DNA of 64,000 nucleotides from Hyphomicrobium_A sp965243865 (lineage in GTDB: Bacteria > Pseudomonadota > Alphaproteobacteria > Rhizobiales > Hyphomicrobiaceae), in contig NZ_OZ251603.1 in the NCBI RefSeq assembly GCF_965243865.1, positions 1,736,001-1,800,000 of the forward strand, given 5' to 3'. This document shows, piece by piece, positions 54,355 through 63,302 of this stretch (positions within the stretch are counted from its first letter, which is position 1; each line of letters opens with the position of its first letter). The notes below the pieces were generated by a model. That model had not been told where the DNA came from and searched no databases. It saw only the letters and a list, made by a program, of their open reading frames with translations. Both the position numbers and the translations under genes were made by a program.

Positions 54355-54372
54355 AACGCCTCGCACTACTCA

Positions 54373-54414
54373 CGCCGGCCGTCAGGAGCCTGACCGCCGG
54401 CGCGTTTGCTTTCT
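54373..54414 (+). terminator. Rho-independent terminator of the aldehyde dehydrogenase operon
   Basis: CGCCGGCCGTCAGG (54373-54386) pairs with CCTGACCGCCGGCG (54389-54402) with one mismatch, followed by TTTGCTTTCT. It starts 18 nt after the DUF779 stop. Confidence 0.8.
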
Positions 54415-54570
54415 AGGTGACCAAAGTCAAGATTTGCCGCTGCAAGCGTGCTAAGCGGGTGAGCGTGTGTCCCCGCCGCACTAGGAATTGTCAGCAATCG
54501 CAACGACATTCGACCTCACCGGGGGTGCAGTAGGAAATGCGCGCCGGACGAAGCAACCGCACGGTCGAAC

Positions 54571-55155
54571 ATGAAGCCTGCCCATATTGCCTTTGCCGCC
54601 ATCCTGCTTTGCTGCACCCCGGCCATCGCCCAGGACGATCCCGCGCCGGCCGCTGAGACAGACACCGCTATCGAGTCTAGTGACGAGCCGAATGCCGAAC
54701 AGGGCGGCAGCGCCAAGGAAGAGCCGCGCCCTGCTCCCGTGCAAAAGGATGCTCCGTTCAAGGAACTCGCCGGCCGCTGGGTCGGCGAGGGACGGATCGG
54801 CATGAGCGAAGGCAAGGTCGAAAGCGTAAAGTGCCGCGCCACCTACTTCGTCGAAGGCGCCGGCAAGGAGCTGCGCCAGAACATCCGCTGCGCCTCATCG
54901 GGCGGCAAGGTTGAAGTCAAGAGCAACGTCATCGCCAACCAGGGGCGGCTCACCGGCACCTGGAACGAGCTGGTCTACAATCTCGGCGGCGACCTCAAAG
55001 GCGAAGTCACCCAGCGCGGCTTCCGCATTTCCGTAAAGGGCGGCGACCTCACTGCCAACATGGACGTGATCGTGATGAACGATCGCCAGATCGTCGAGAT
55101 CCAGTTCTTCAACAGCTCGCTGCGCGGGCTGACGCTGATCCTCAAGAAGGGCTGA
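54571..55155 (+). CDS. Secreted hypothetical protein
   Basis: 194 residues. Signal peptide MKPAHIAFAAILLCCTPAIA, an acidic, low-complexity linker (about 22-65), then a strand-rich domain starting ELAGRWVGEGRIGMSEGKVESVKCRATYFVEG, with two cysteines (VKCRA, IRCASS), a pattern recalling lipocalin-like or DUF3617-like barrels. Function unknown. Its end overlaps the convergent LysR gene by 14 nt. Confidence 0.7.
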   Translation: MKPAHIAFAAILLCCTPAIAQDDPAPAAETDTAIESSDEPNAEQGGSAKEEPRPAPVQKDAPFKELAGRWVGEGRIGMSEGKVESVKCRATYFVEGAGKELRQNIRCASSGGKVEVKSNVIANQGRLTGTWNELVYNLGGDLKGEVTQRGFRISVKGGDLTANMDVIVMNDRQIVEIQFFNSSLRGLTLILKKG

Positions 55156-56080
55156 GTTTCCTTCTCGCTTGTTTGCCCGACGAAGTCTCGGGCAACAGCC
55201 GCAACTCTCCGGCGGCGAACTTCACGAAGGCGCGCACCCGCGCGTTGCTTGAGCGCGCTGCCCCGTACACGAGATGCACCGGGACAGCTGTGTCCTCGAA
55301 ACGCTCCAGCACGGGCACAAGCTTGCCTGCCTTCAGCGCCTCCTCGGCCTGGTAGGAGAGAACACGCGTGATCCCCACTCCGGCGATGGCCGCAGCGACG
55401 GCTGCATCCGCAGTGTTGACTGACAGCCGCGAGCGCACCCGCACGGCCTTACGGCCGTTGCGACGACTTCTGAAGATCCAGCGAGTCCCCCCGGGTAGAT
55501 TGGCAAACGTCACGCAGTCGTGCCGCGTCAGGTCGGAAGGCATCGATGGTGTGCCGCTCCGTTCCAAGTAGGCTGGCGCCGCGCAGGCTACCAGCCGCAA
55601 CGAACCAACCCGCGTCGCCAGAAGCGCCGAGTCCGGCAATTCGCCGATGCGCACCGCTATGTCGATGCCCTCTTCTGCAATTTCTACGACGCGATCGACG
55701 AGCAGAAGCCGCGCATCGATACGCGGATAGTCAGCCAAGAAGCGTGCGAGCAGCGGCACCACAAACATTCGGCCAAATAGAACCGGGGCCGTAATCGCCA
55801 TGTCGCCCGAAAGCTCGTCCACCTGTCCGGCAATGCGCCGCTCCGCCGCTGCGACGCTTTCCAGAACACTCCGGCAAGTCTCCAAGTATTCGCTGCCGGC
55901 AGGTGTGATCACCAAATGCCGAGACGACCGATGCAGCAGCGCACACCCGAGGTGCGCTTCAAGTTGAGCCAGCATCCGGCTGATGTTCGTAAGCGGCTCC
56001 CCCAGCGCGCGTGCCGCAGCCGACAAGCTTCCTGCTTCCGTTACCGCTACGAAGGCGGCCATGGCGCGAAGTCGGTCCAT
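55142..56080 (-). CDS. LysR-family transcriptional regulator
   Basis: 312 residues. N-terminal HTH (MAAFVAVTEAGSLSAAARALGEPLTNISRMLAQLEAHLGCALLHRSSR), then the two-lobed effector domain from about 90 (GDMAITAPVLFGRMFVVPLLARFL). It is divergent from the GST and flavin-type gene pair, 107 nt apart, and probably controls them and itself. Inducer unknown. Confidence 0.93.
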   Translation of the reverse strand: MDRLRAMAAFVAVTEAGSLSAAARALGEPLTNISRMLAQLEAHLGCALLHRSSRHLVITPAGSEYLETCRSVLESVAAAERRIAGQVDELSGDMAITAPVLFGRMFVVPLLARFLADYPRIDARLLLVDRVVEIAEEGIDIAVRIGELPDSALLATRVGSLRLVACAAPAYLERSGTPSMPSDLTRHDCVTFANLPGGTRWIFRSRRNGRKAVRVRSRLSVNTADAAVAAAIAGVGITRVLSYQAEEALKAGKLVPVLERFEDTAVPVHLVYGAARSSNARVRAFVKFAAGELRLLPETSSGKQARRKLSPS

Positions 56081-56187
56081 TTTATCCTTCCGAAAAGCGG
56101 AAGCATGTTTGCTGATCTTTCTGACTAGCAGAAGATGCCGCGATGCGGGAGTCTCGTCTTCTCCGGCATAATTCCCGATAAAGGACC

Positions 56188-56793
56188 ATGACCATGGCGG
56201 CGAAGCTTTACGACCTCGAGCTATCGGGCAATTGCTACAAGGTGCGCCTGCTCGCCAGCCTTCTGGGCGTTCCGCTGCAGATCATCCCGGTCGACTTCCT
56301 CGCCGGAGAGCACAAGCGCCCACCCTTGACTGACCTCAACCCGCGCGGCGAGATCCCCATCCTGGTCGATGGAGACGTAGTGCTGCGCGACAGTCAGGCC
56401 ATCCTCGTCTACATGGCGCGCAAGTGGGGCGGCGAAAGTTGGCTGCCGACGGATGCCGTGGGGTTATCGCGCGTCTGCGAATGGCTGTTGACCGCCGAGA
56501 ACGAGATTGCTCGCGGCCCGGGTGACGCGCGCCTGCACGACAAATTCGGTTACGCGCTCGATATCGCGGCGACCCGCGACAAGGCCCAACGCATCCTCGC
56601 GCTCATGGAAGCGCATTTGGCGGACCAGCCCTGGCTGGTCCTCGGCAGACCGACCATCGCCGATATCGCCTGCATGCCCTACGTCGCCCTCGGCCACGAG
56701 GGAGGCGTACCACTCGATGCATTCCCAGCGGTCAAGGCCTGGGTCGACCGCATCAAGGCATTGCCCGGCTTCATCGGCATGCCGGCCATTTGA
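56188..56793 (+). CDS. Glutathione S-transferase
   Basis: 201 residues (a start at 56194 is also possible). Thioredoxin-fold N-terminal domain KLYDLELSGNCYKVRLLASLLGVPLQIIPVDF, with PRGEIPILVDGDVVLRDSQAILVYMA giving the cis-Pro and the Asp-Ser glutathione site. A helical C-terminal domain has PTIADIACMPYV. It may conjugate or reduce electrophiles, and in methylotrophs could act on formaldehyde-derived or halogenated compounds (speculative). Followed by a flavin-type gene 28 nt on. Confidence 0.93.
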   Translation: MTMAAKLYDLELSGNCYKVRLLASLLGVPLQIIPVDFLAGEHKRPPLTDLNPRGEIPILVDGDVVLRDSQAILVYMARKWGGESWLPTDAVGLSRVCEWLLTAENEIARGPGDARLHDKFGYALDIAATRDKAQRILALMEAHLADQPWLVLGRPTIADIACMPYVALGHEGGVPLDAFPAVKAWVDRIKALPGFIGMPAI

Positions 56794-56821
56794 TCTCAAT
56801 GCACATCCAACGAGGTGTGAG

Positions 56822-57436
56822 ATGAACCACCAGCCCACATCCGACATTGCATTCACGCCTGCCGTAAAGGCCGAGCAGGCACGCCGCGGCTCCCGCCCTC
56901 AGTACGAGGCCATGGAGCGCTCGCGCGGCTGGCCGAGCACGATCACGCCCGACCTCGCCGCGGTAGTGGCGACCACCCGCTCATTCTATCTGGGCACGGC
57001 GAGCGCGGCCGGTCAGCCCTATATCCAGCATCGGGGCGGCCCATCGGGATTCTTGAAAATCGTCGACGACCGCACGCTCGGCTTTGCCGATCTCGCCGGC
57101 AACCGGCAGTACATCACGGCCGGCAATCTGGCAGAAAACCCGCGCGCGTTCATCTTCATCATGGACTACGCACGCCGCCGCAGAGTGAAGCTATGGGGTA
57201 CCGCACGCATCATCGAAGACGATGCTGAGCTATTGGCGCAGATGCGTCCGCCTAGCGGAAATGCGAACGCCGAAAGGGTCATTCTCTTCACGATCGAGGC
57301 GTGGGATCGCAACTGCCCGCAGCACATCCCGCAACTCGTCCCGATAGAGGCGGCCGAGGCGGCTTTACAGCAACTTCGGGACCGCATCACCGAGCTCGAA
57401 GGCGAGCTGAAGCTATGCATCGATAGCCATCGCTAG
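56822..57436 (+). CDS. Pyridoxamine 5'-phosphate oxidase-family flavoprotein
   Basis: 204 residues from ATG 56822, with GAGGTG 5-7 nt upstream. The FMN-binding split barrel is seen as FYLGTASAAGQPYIQHRGGPSGFLKIVDDRTLGFADLAGNRQYI and ENPRAFIFIMDYARRRRVKLWGTARII. It ends with a coiled helix (EAAEAALQQLRDRITELEGELK). This is the longer group often found beside GST genes, as here. Substrate unknown. Its stop lies inside the hairpin that separates it from the helicase gene. Confidence 0.88.
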   Translation: MNHQPTSDIAFTPAVKAEQARRGSRPQYEAMERSRGWPSTITPDLAAVVATTRSFYLGTASAAGQPYIQHRGGPSGFLKIVDDRTLGFADLAGNRQYITAGNLAENPRAFIFIMDYARRRRVKLWGTARIIEDDAELLAQMRPPSGNANAERVILFTIEAWDRNCPQHIPQLVPIEAAEAALQQLRDRITELEGELKLCIDSHR

Positions 57437-57463
57437 CGCTTCGGTCACGCCGGCCGAAGCGCT
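57435..57463. terminator. Two-way hairpin terminator
   Basis: AGCGCTTCGG and CCGAAGCGCT pair perfectly (10 bp, 9-nt loop), filling exactly the space between the convergent flavoprotein and helicase stops. No long T tract on either side. Confidence 0.6.
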
Positions 57464-59692
57464 TCACGCCTTCGGGCCCTCGCGATGCTTCTTCTTGAAC
57501 GCTGGCTTTGCCGGCTTGTGCGCGCCAGCGGCCGCGTGTCCACGTCCCGCCCCGTGACCGTGGTTGTCACCCTGCGGCCGCGGCCCCTTGCGATGACGCC
57601 TCGGCTCATCGCCCTTGGGATGAATGAAGCCGCCGGGCTTCTTTTTCTTGTTGTCCTGCCACTTCGGCTTGCTGTGTCCCTCGGCCTTTGCGCCGAACCG
57701 ATCACCTGAGCGCTCGCGCGGCGGCGGCCGATCCTTCGACGACCGCTCGGCAGGTCGCTCACCGGAGCGCTCGGAACGCTCGAAAGAGCGCTCGCCGTTC
57801 TTGGCCCATTTCGGTTTGTGCTCCGCAGTCCCCTCTTTCGGTGCACGCGGCCCGCGATGCTCGCGTTCGCCTGGCGGTCCATTCCGCTTTTCGCCTGGCG
57901 GTCCATTCCGTTTATCGAATGCGCGCGGCCCACGCTCGCGCGGCGCGCGTTCGCGGAATGTGCGTTCACGCGGCGCGGAAGCAGCACCTGCATCATCGCC
58001 CATCGACGCACCGAGGCGCGTGATGCGCCCTTCGTTCGCCTTCATCTCGCGCGCCGATTCGTCGAACTTGTCCGCAAACTCTGCAGCGATCTGGAAACGT
58101 GTGTCGCGGTCGAAAATGCGGATCGCGCCGATCTCGGATTTCGTCACGTCGCCCGCGCGGCACAGCAACGGCAACAGCCAGCGTGGATCGGCATTGCGCT
58201 CGCGCCCGATGTCGACGCGGAACCATACCATGTCCCGCCCGTGATCCTTTACCGCGCGTGTGCGGCGGCGCTCGTCATCCCCGCTGTCACCGCGTTCCCT
58301 GTCGCCGAACCGGCGCTCGCCCCGCTGCTGGAACCTCTCGCGCGGCTCGCGCCCGCGATCATCACGCCGCGGCGGCGGCCCGGTGTCCTCTGCGATGTCC
58401 TCCGGCTCGGGCAACTGGGCCCGATGCATGCGCACCAGCGCCAGCGCAATTTCGTCCGCACTGCGGCCGGCTTTCAACGCATCGACCAGCTTCACATCTT
58501 CTTCGCTTGCTGCATCGGTGAACAGCGGACTGGAAATAAATCGCTCCTGATCGCGGGCATGGATCTGCTCCGCCGTCGGCGCCTCCTCCCACGTCACCTT
58601 CAGCTTCGCTGCGCCCAGCAATGCATCTGCCTTGCGCCGGCGGTTGAACGGTACGATCAGCGTGCAGATGCCCTTGTTGCCCGCACGCCCCGTGCGCCCC
58701 GAGCGGTGCAGCAGCGTCTCAGCATCGTTCGGCAAATCCGCATGGATGACGAGCGCCAGCTCCGGCAGATCCAGCCCGCGCGCAGCGACGTCCGTTGCAA
58801 CCAACACGCGCGCACGGCCATCGCGCAGGGCCTGCAGTGCATGCGTGCGCTCGCTTTGCGTCAGCTCGCCGGAAAGCGCCACGGCCGAGAAGCCGCGCTC
58901 GACAAGCCGCATGTGCATCCGCTTCACAGCTTCGCGCGTCGCGCAGAACACCAGCGTCGCCCGCGTTTCGTGCAGCCGCATTACGTTGACGACGGCATGC
59001 TCTACGTCTCTGGGCGCCACGCGGATCGCGCGATACTCGATATCGGCGTGCTGCTCGTTCCGCCGCAGCGTCTCGATGCGCGCCGCATCGCGCTGATACC
59101 GCCCCGCCAGCGCTTCGATCTCGCGCGGCATGGTCGCCGAGAACAGCAGCGTCTGCCGCCCTTCCGGCGTCGCGTCGAGGATGAACTCCAAGTCTTCACG
59201 AAAGCCGAGATCCAGCATCTCGTCCGCCTCGTCCAGCACCACAGCCACGAGCTTGCTGAGATCGAGGCGCTGGCGTTCCAGGTGATCGCGCAGGCGCCCC
59301 GGCGTCCCCACCACGATGTGGGCACCGAGATTGAGTTGCCGCGCCTCCGCCCGAACGTCCATGCCGCCGACGCAGGTGACAACCCGCGCGCCGGTATCCT
59401 TGTATAGCCAGTCGAGCTCGCGCTGCACCTGCATCGCAAGTTCGCGCGTCGGCGCGATGATCAGCGCCATCGGCTCGGCAGCCGGAGGCAACCGCTCTGC
59501 ATCACCCAGCAGTGTTGGCGCAATGGCGAGGCCGAACGCCACCGTCTTGCCCGAACCGGTTTGCGCGGACACCAGCAGGTCGCGCCCAGCCTTGTCCTCC
59601 TCGAGCACAGCGAGCTGCACGGCCGTGGGCACAGCGTATCCGCGCGCAGCAAGGGCGCGGCCGAGGGCGGGGTGGGCGGACGTGAAGGTCAT
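57464..59692 (-). CDS. DEAD-box ATP-dependent RNA helicase
   Basis: 742 residues. Motifs in order: AQTGSGKT (about 43), PTRELAMQV, TPGRL, DEAD (about 155), SATMP (about 188), ATDVAARGLDLPELALVIHADLP and HRSGRTGRAG. A DbpA-like RNA-binding domain follows (MVWFRVDIGRERNADPRWLLPLLCRAG, about 480-550). The last 170 residues are low complexity, rich in Arg, Lys, Pro, Gly and Glu, with GPPGEKRN repeats. It likely acts in ribosome assembly or RNA decay. Length is above the usual 450-650 because of the tail. Confidence 0.93.
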   Translation of the reverse strand: MTFTSAHPALGRALAARGYAVPTAVQLAVLEEDKAGRDLLVSAQTGSGKTVAFGLAIAPTLLGDAERLPPAAEPMALIIAPTRELAMQVQRELDWLYKDTGARVVTCVGGMDVRAEARQLNLGAHIVVGTPGRLRDHLERQRLDLSKLVAVVLDEADEMLDLGFREDLEFILDATPEGRQTLLFSATMPREIEALAGRYQRDAARIETLRRNEQHADIEYRAIRVAPRDVEHAVVNVMRLHETRATLVFCATREAVKRMHMRLVERGFSAVALSGELTQSERTHALQALRDGRARVLVATDVAARGLDLPELALVIHADLPNDAETLLHRSGRTGRAGNKGICTLIVPFNRRRKADALLGAAKLKVTWEEAPTAEQIHARDQERFISSPLFTDAASEEDVKLVDALKAGRSADEIALALVRMHRAQLPEPEDIAEDTGPPPRRDDRGREPRERFQQRGERRFGDRERGDSGDDERRRTRAVKDHGRDMVWFRVDIGRERNADPRWLLPLLCRAGDVTKSEIGAIRIFDRDTRFQIAAEFADKFDESAREMKANEGRITRLGASMGDDAGAASAPRERTFRERAPRERGPRAFDKRNGPPGEKRNGPPGEREHRGPRAPKEGTAEHKPKWAKNGERSFERSERSGERPAERSSKDRPPPRERSGDRFGAKAEGHSKPKWQDNKKKKPGGFIHPKGDEPRRHRKGPRPQGDNHGHGAGRGHAAAGAHKPAKPAFKKKHREGPKA
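57866..57910 (-). repeat. 24-bp tandem repeat in the helicase tail
   Basis: TTCGCCTGGCGGTCCATTCC starts at 57866 and again at 57890. Two copies of a 24-nt unit encode GPPGEKRN then GPPGE within the disordered basic tail of the RNA helicase. The copy is in frame. Confidence 0.7.
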
Positions 59693-60093
59693 GATTGGAA
59701 TTTGCTTTTCGAAAGGAGGAGCGGGAACGGCCGGCGGCTCCAGAAAGCGGAGTTGCCGCAGCAGGCTGCCAAGAATTTCGTGATTCGCACGCCTTAGCCG
59801 GTTCTTGTCGATCGCACCAGCAGCACTTTGTCCCGGCGCACGGGCAGCGACGCAGTATAGGCCTGAGAGGCTATAACAATGATTTGCCGCGGAAATCCAT
59901 AAAGAGTTGCATCGCCACGCATAAAGCGAGGGACAGCCCGCTCGCTAGAGGCCGGTCGAGCCGGGCACAAGCGGGCCTCCAAACGAGGCTCGATCTCCCA
60001 AACAACGGTAGAAAGATTGCCACTCTCGGGCGTTGATCCGATGCGGCGATCAGCATTTTATGCGCTGCGATAATCAATAACCGGAGCCGCTCG
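59693..60093. other. Intergenic region upstream of the helicase
   Basis: 401 nt between the divergent helicase and the 177-residue protein gene. It probably holds both promoters and a long leader for the helicase, which is common for cold-regulated RNA helicases. I see no gene, tRNA or clear repeat. Confidence 0.35.
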
Positions 60094-60627
60094 ATGAATG
60101 CGCGCCCTTCTGGCAGATCCCCATCCGGCCGATCTATCCTGCTTGTCGTGATCGGCCTCGCCGTCGCGGGCCTAGCAGGTTTCGGCGCGATGCATTTTGC
60201 CGGTGCCCCGTCCACGCCGCCGGTCGAGGAGATCCACGAGGCAGAGGTGCCTGACGAGCACACCCTGGCTCCCTCGCTCGACTGCGCCTTTCACGACATG
60301 ATGCGCACCCACGCCGTGGTCTCCTACTACTTCGACGTCGCTGTTTCCAAAAGCGAAGCACCCCGCTTCTATGAACGCGCCATCGTTGCCGAAAACGGCA
60401 CACGCACGAACTTCTCGGGCGATGATCGCCCCGCCTGGACCTACGGCCTCGATGGCGACGGCAAACCGATGATCACGTCGCCGGACGGAGGCGAGCGCAT
60501 CGTGCTGTACGGCTTGAAGCTCGGCCTCGCCGGCGTCTGGCCGGTCGAAGCCGGCATCAGAAGCAACACCTATCGCAACCTCGGTGGCGAGTGCCGCCAG
60601 ACCAACCTCGCCGCCCGCCCCGGCTGA
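60094..60627 (+). CDS. Membrane-anchored hypothetical protein
   Basis: 177 residues. A polar N-terminus, one membrane helix (SILLVVIGLAVAGLAGFGAMHFAG), then a periplasmic part with two cysteines (SLDCAFHDMM, GGECRQTN), and aromatic patches such as AVVSYYFDVAV. No family recognised. It ends 13 nt from the convergent mutL stop. Confidence 0.65.
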   Translation: MNARPSGRSPSGRSILLVVIGLAVAGLAGFGAMHFAGAPSTPPVEEIHEAEVPDEHTLAPSLDCAFHDMMRTHAVVSYYFDVAVSKSEAPRFYERAIVAENGTRTNFSGDDRPAWTYGLDGDGKPMITSPDGGERIVLYGLKLGLAGVWPVEAGIRSNTYRNLGGECRQTNLAARPG

Positions 60628-60640
60628 CGAAACAGCCACA

Positions 60641-62434
60641 TCATCGCCGGCCGAACAGCTTCTCGATATCGTTGAGCTTCAGCTCCACGTAGGTCGGGCG
60701 CCCGTGGTTGCACTGACCCGAGTAGGGCGTCGCTTCCATGTCGCGCAGCAGCGCGTTCATCTCGTCCGGCGTCAGCCGCCGCCCCGAGCGCACGCTGCCA
60801 TGGCACGCGATCGTCGCCACCACCGACATCAGCCGCTCCCGCAGCGCGCTGCTCGTTCCCTCGCGCTCAATGTCCGCCGCGATATCCTTCACCAGCGTCG
60901 TCACGTCGCCGTTGCCCAGCAGCGCCGGCACCTCGCGCACGATCACCGCACCCGCACCGAACGCCTCGACGACGAGGCCAAGCTCAGCAAGCTCGTCCGC
61001 CTTCTCGGCAACCGCCGCCGCCTCGTCGGCACCGAGGTCGACGACGACCGGCACCAGCAGCCCTTGTCGCGCAACGCCCCCCTCGCTCAGCATCTTCTTC
61101 AGCCGTTCATAGACGAGACGTTCGTGCGCCGCGTGCTGATCGACAATGACGATGCCATCGCGGGTCTGTGTGACGATGTAATTTTCGTGCAGTTGCGCCC
61201 GCGCCGCGCCCAGCGGCCGGTCCTGCAACTCCTCGGCCATTGGCGCTGTGAACGCGCGCGTATCCGCGCTCGGCGCATCCGCAACATCGAGCGGCGCCTG
61301 CATCGCTTCGGCAAGCCCGAACGGCATGCCTGACGGGCGCGAGGCTGCGTAGTAGGAAGGCCGCGGCCGCTCGAACGGCCCGATGTTGGGGCGTAGCTCA
61401 TCCAGCGCGGCAACACCATTCGCCGCTGCTGCGCGATGCCCTGCAATATGCAGCGATGCCGCCAGCGCGTTGATCAGCAGCGAGCGCACGCGCCCCGCAT
61501 CGCGGAAACGCACCTCCACCTTTGCTGGATGCACGTTGACGTCGACTTCCTCCGGCGGCAGCGCCACGAACAGCGCCAACAAAGGATGGCGCCCACGCGG
61601 AATGAGATCGCCATACGCCGCGCGCACCGCGCCGACCAGCAGCTTGTCTTTCACCGGCCGGCCGTTGACGAACAGGAACTGCTGCGCCGCGTCCGGGCGA
61701 TGCAGCGTCGGCAATCCTGCAAAGCCGCGTACCGAAAGCCCGTTGCGCTCGGCTTCCACCGGAACGGCGTCTGCCATGAACTCGCGCCCCATGATGCGCC
61801 CGAGCCGTTGCAGCAAGCCGTCATCGCCCGCCGCCTCGCGCGGAAACCGGAGCCCTGTACGTTCGCCCGTCGTCAGCGTGAAGCCCACCGTCGGGTGTGC
61901 CATGGCGAGGCGCTTGACGACTTCGCCCATCGCCTGGTTCTCGGCACGCTCCGACTTCATGAATTTGAGCCGCGCCGGCACGCTGGAGAAAAGATCGCGC
62001 ACTTCGACAGTCGTCCCGGAATTCCCCGCCGCCGGGCGCACCGCGCTTTTCGCTCCGCGATCGACTCCGATGGCGAACGCATCAGCCGCGCCGCGCGCGC
62101 GCGACAGGATCGTCAGTCGCGCAATCGACCCGATGGAAGGCAGCGCCTCGCCGCGAAAGCCGAGCGTGCGCACCGAGAACAAGTCCTCGTCGGAAAGCTT
62201 CGAGGTGGCGTGCCGCTCCACCGCGAGGTTCAAGTCGTCAGCCGGCATGCCGCCGCCGTCGTCGGTAACGCGGATCAGCGCCAACCCCCCGGACGCCGCC
62301 ACCACGTCGATTTCGCTGGCCCCCGCGTCGAGCGCGTTCTCGACCAGTTCCTTGACGACACTGGCCGGCCGCTCGACGACCTCGCCGGCCGCGATCCGAT
62401 TGATCGTTTCTGGGGATAGCTGGCGGATCGCCAT
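60641..62434 (-). CDS. mutL: DNA mismatch repair protein MutL
   Basis: 597 residues. N-terminal GHKL ATPase: IAAGEVVERPASVVKELVENALDAGA, DDGGGM, GFRGEALPSI. The C-terminal part has IVDQHAAHERLVYE, the metal-binding motif of MutL proteins that nick DNA themselves, and CNHGRP, the other endonuclease-site signature. The organism is therefore likely to use MutH-independent repair. Normal length. Confidence 0.97.
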   Translation of the reverse strand: MAIRQLSPETINRIAAGEVVERPASVVKELVENALDAGASEIDVVAASGGLALIRVTDDGGGMPADDLNLAVERHATSKLSDEDLFSVRTLGFRGEALPSIGSIARLTILSRARGAADAFAIGVDRGAKSAVRPAAGNSGTTVEVRDLFSSVPARLKFMKSERAENQAMGEVVKRLAMAHPTVGFTLTTGERTGLRFPREAAGDDGLLQRLGRIMGREFMADAVPVEAERNGLSVRGFAGLPTLHRPDAAQQFLFVNGRPVKDKLLVGAVRAAYGDLIPRGRHPLLALFVALPPEEVDVNVHPAKVEVRFRDAGRVRSLLINALAASLHIAGHRAAAANGVAALDELRPNIGPFERPRPSYYAASRPSGMPFGLAEAMQAPLDVADAPSADTRAFTAPMAEELQDRPLGAARAQLHENYIVTQTRDGIVIVDQHAAHERLVYERLKKMLSEGGVARQGLLVPVVVDLGADEAAAVAEKADELAELGLVVEAFGAGAVIVREVPALLGNGDVTTLVKDIAADIEREGTSSALRERLMSVVATIACHGSVRSGRRLTPDEMNALLRDMEATPYSGQCNHGRPTYVELKLNDIEKLFGRR

Positions 62435-62666
62435 GCTAGGGTGCCTCCTGTTGGGGCCAACCTACCCCGCGATTCGGCGGCGAGCGGGCCCCTCGGGGCC
62501 ACTCATCCCCGCTTTTCCCCGCCCCTAACTGGGAGTTGGGGCGTCTCCGGCTCATCATTTAGCTGCATGCGACCGGTGTGCAGCTTTCCAAACACGCGAA
62601 ATTTGTCCATTTCTCCGCGCCAAATGCCCCCAAGCGGGGAGAGTCCTGCACCAACCTGGAGACCAC

Positions 62667-63203
62667 ATGCGGCTCGACGCTATTCCGATCGGAAAGAACC
62701 CGCCCCTCGACATCAATGTTGTGATCGAGGTGCCAGTAGGCGGCGAGCCCATCAAATACGAGCTCGACAAGGCCTCGGGCACGCTATTTGTCGATCGCTT
62801 CCTCTACACGCCGATGCGCTACCCCGGGAACTACGGGTTCGTGCCGCACACGCTGTCGGCCGACGGCGACCCCATCGACGTTCTCGTCTGCAACACGCGC
62901 GCAATCATTCCCGGCGCAGTCATCAACTGCCGACCGGTGGGCGTCCTCGTCATGCAGGATGAGGGCGGCGGAGACGAGAAGATCATCGCCGTGCCGAGCA
63001 GCAAGCTGACCATGCGCTACGACAAAATCGCCAACTACACCGACCTGCCGCAGATCAGCGTGCAGCAGATTGAGCACTTCTTCGGCCACTACAAGGACCT
63101 CGAGCCGAGCAAGTGGGTGAAGATCGATCACTGGGGAGATTCAGGCGAGGCGCGCCGCCTCATCGTCGAGGCCATCGAGCGCGCCAAGAAGCCGATCCGC
63201 TGA
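62667..63203 (+). CDS. ppa: Inorganic pyrophosphatase
   Basis: 178 residues, family I. YGFVPHTLSADGDPIDVLV includes the signature DGDPID with catalytic Asp residues. FVDRFLYTPMRYPGNYGF and KWVKIDHWGD complete the site. Cytoplasmic enzyme that drives biosynthesis by removing PPi. The start has GGAG about 9 nt upstream. Confidence 0.97.
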   Translation: MRLDAIPIGKNPPLDINVVIEVPVGGEPIKYELDKASGTLFVDRFLYTPMRYPGNYGFVPHTLSADGDPIDVLVCNTRAIIPGAVINCRPVGVLVMQDEGGGDEKIIAVPSSKLTMRYDKIANYTDLPQISVQQIEHFFGHYKDLEPSKWVKIDHWGDSGEARRLIVEAIERAKKPIR

Positions 63204-63227
63204 ACCAGTATCGCGCCCGTAAGCAAG

Positions 63228-63260
63228 TGTGGCCGCCAGCGCATTGCGCGAGCGGCCACA
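63228..63260. terminator. Hairpin terminator between ppa and the M16 peptidase
   Basis: TGTGGCCGC pairs with GCGGCCACA (9 bp), with an inner GCGC-ATT-GCGC stem in the loop, between the convergent stops at 63203 and 63303. Likely works for both strands; no strong T tract. Confidence 0.6.
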
Positions 63261-63302
63261 ATCGAGTTCTCTTCCCTGCTTCAGACCGGGAAAAAACTAG
63301 CT

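Noticed and set aside
57818..59407. A 529-codon plus-strand frame
   Set aside because: Antisense to the DEAD-box helicase, which has all its motifs.
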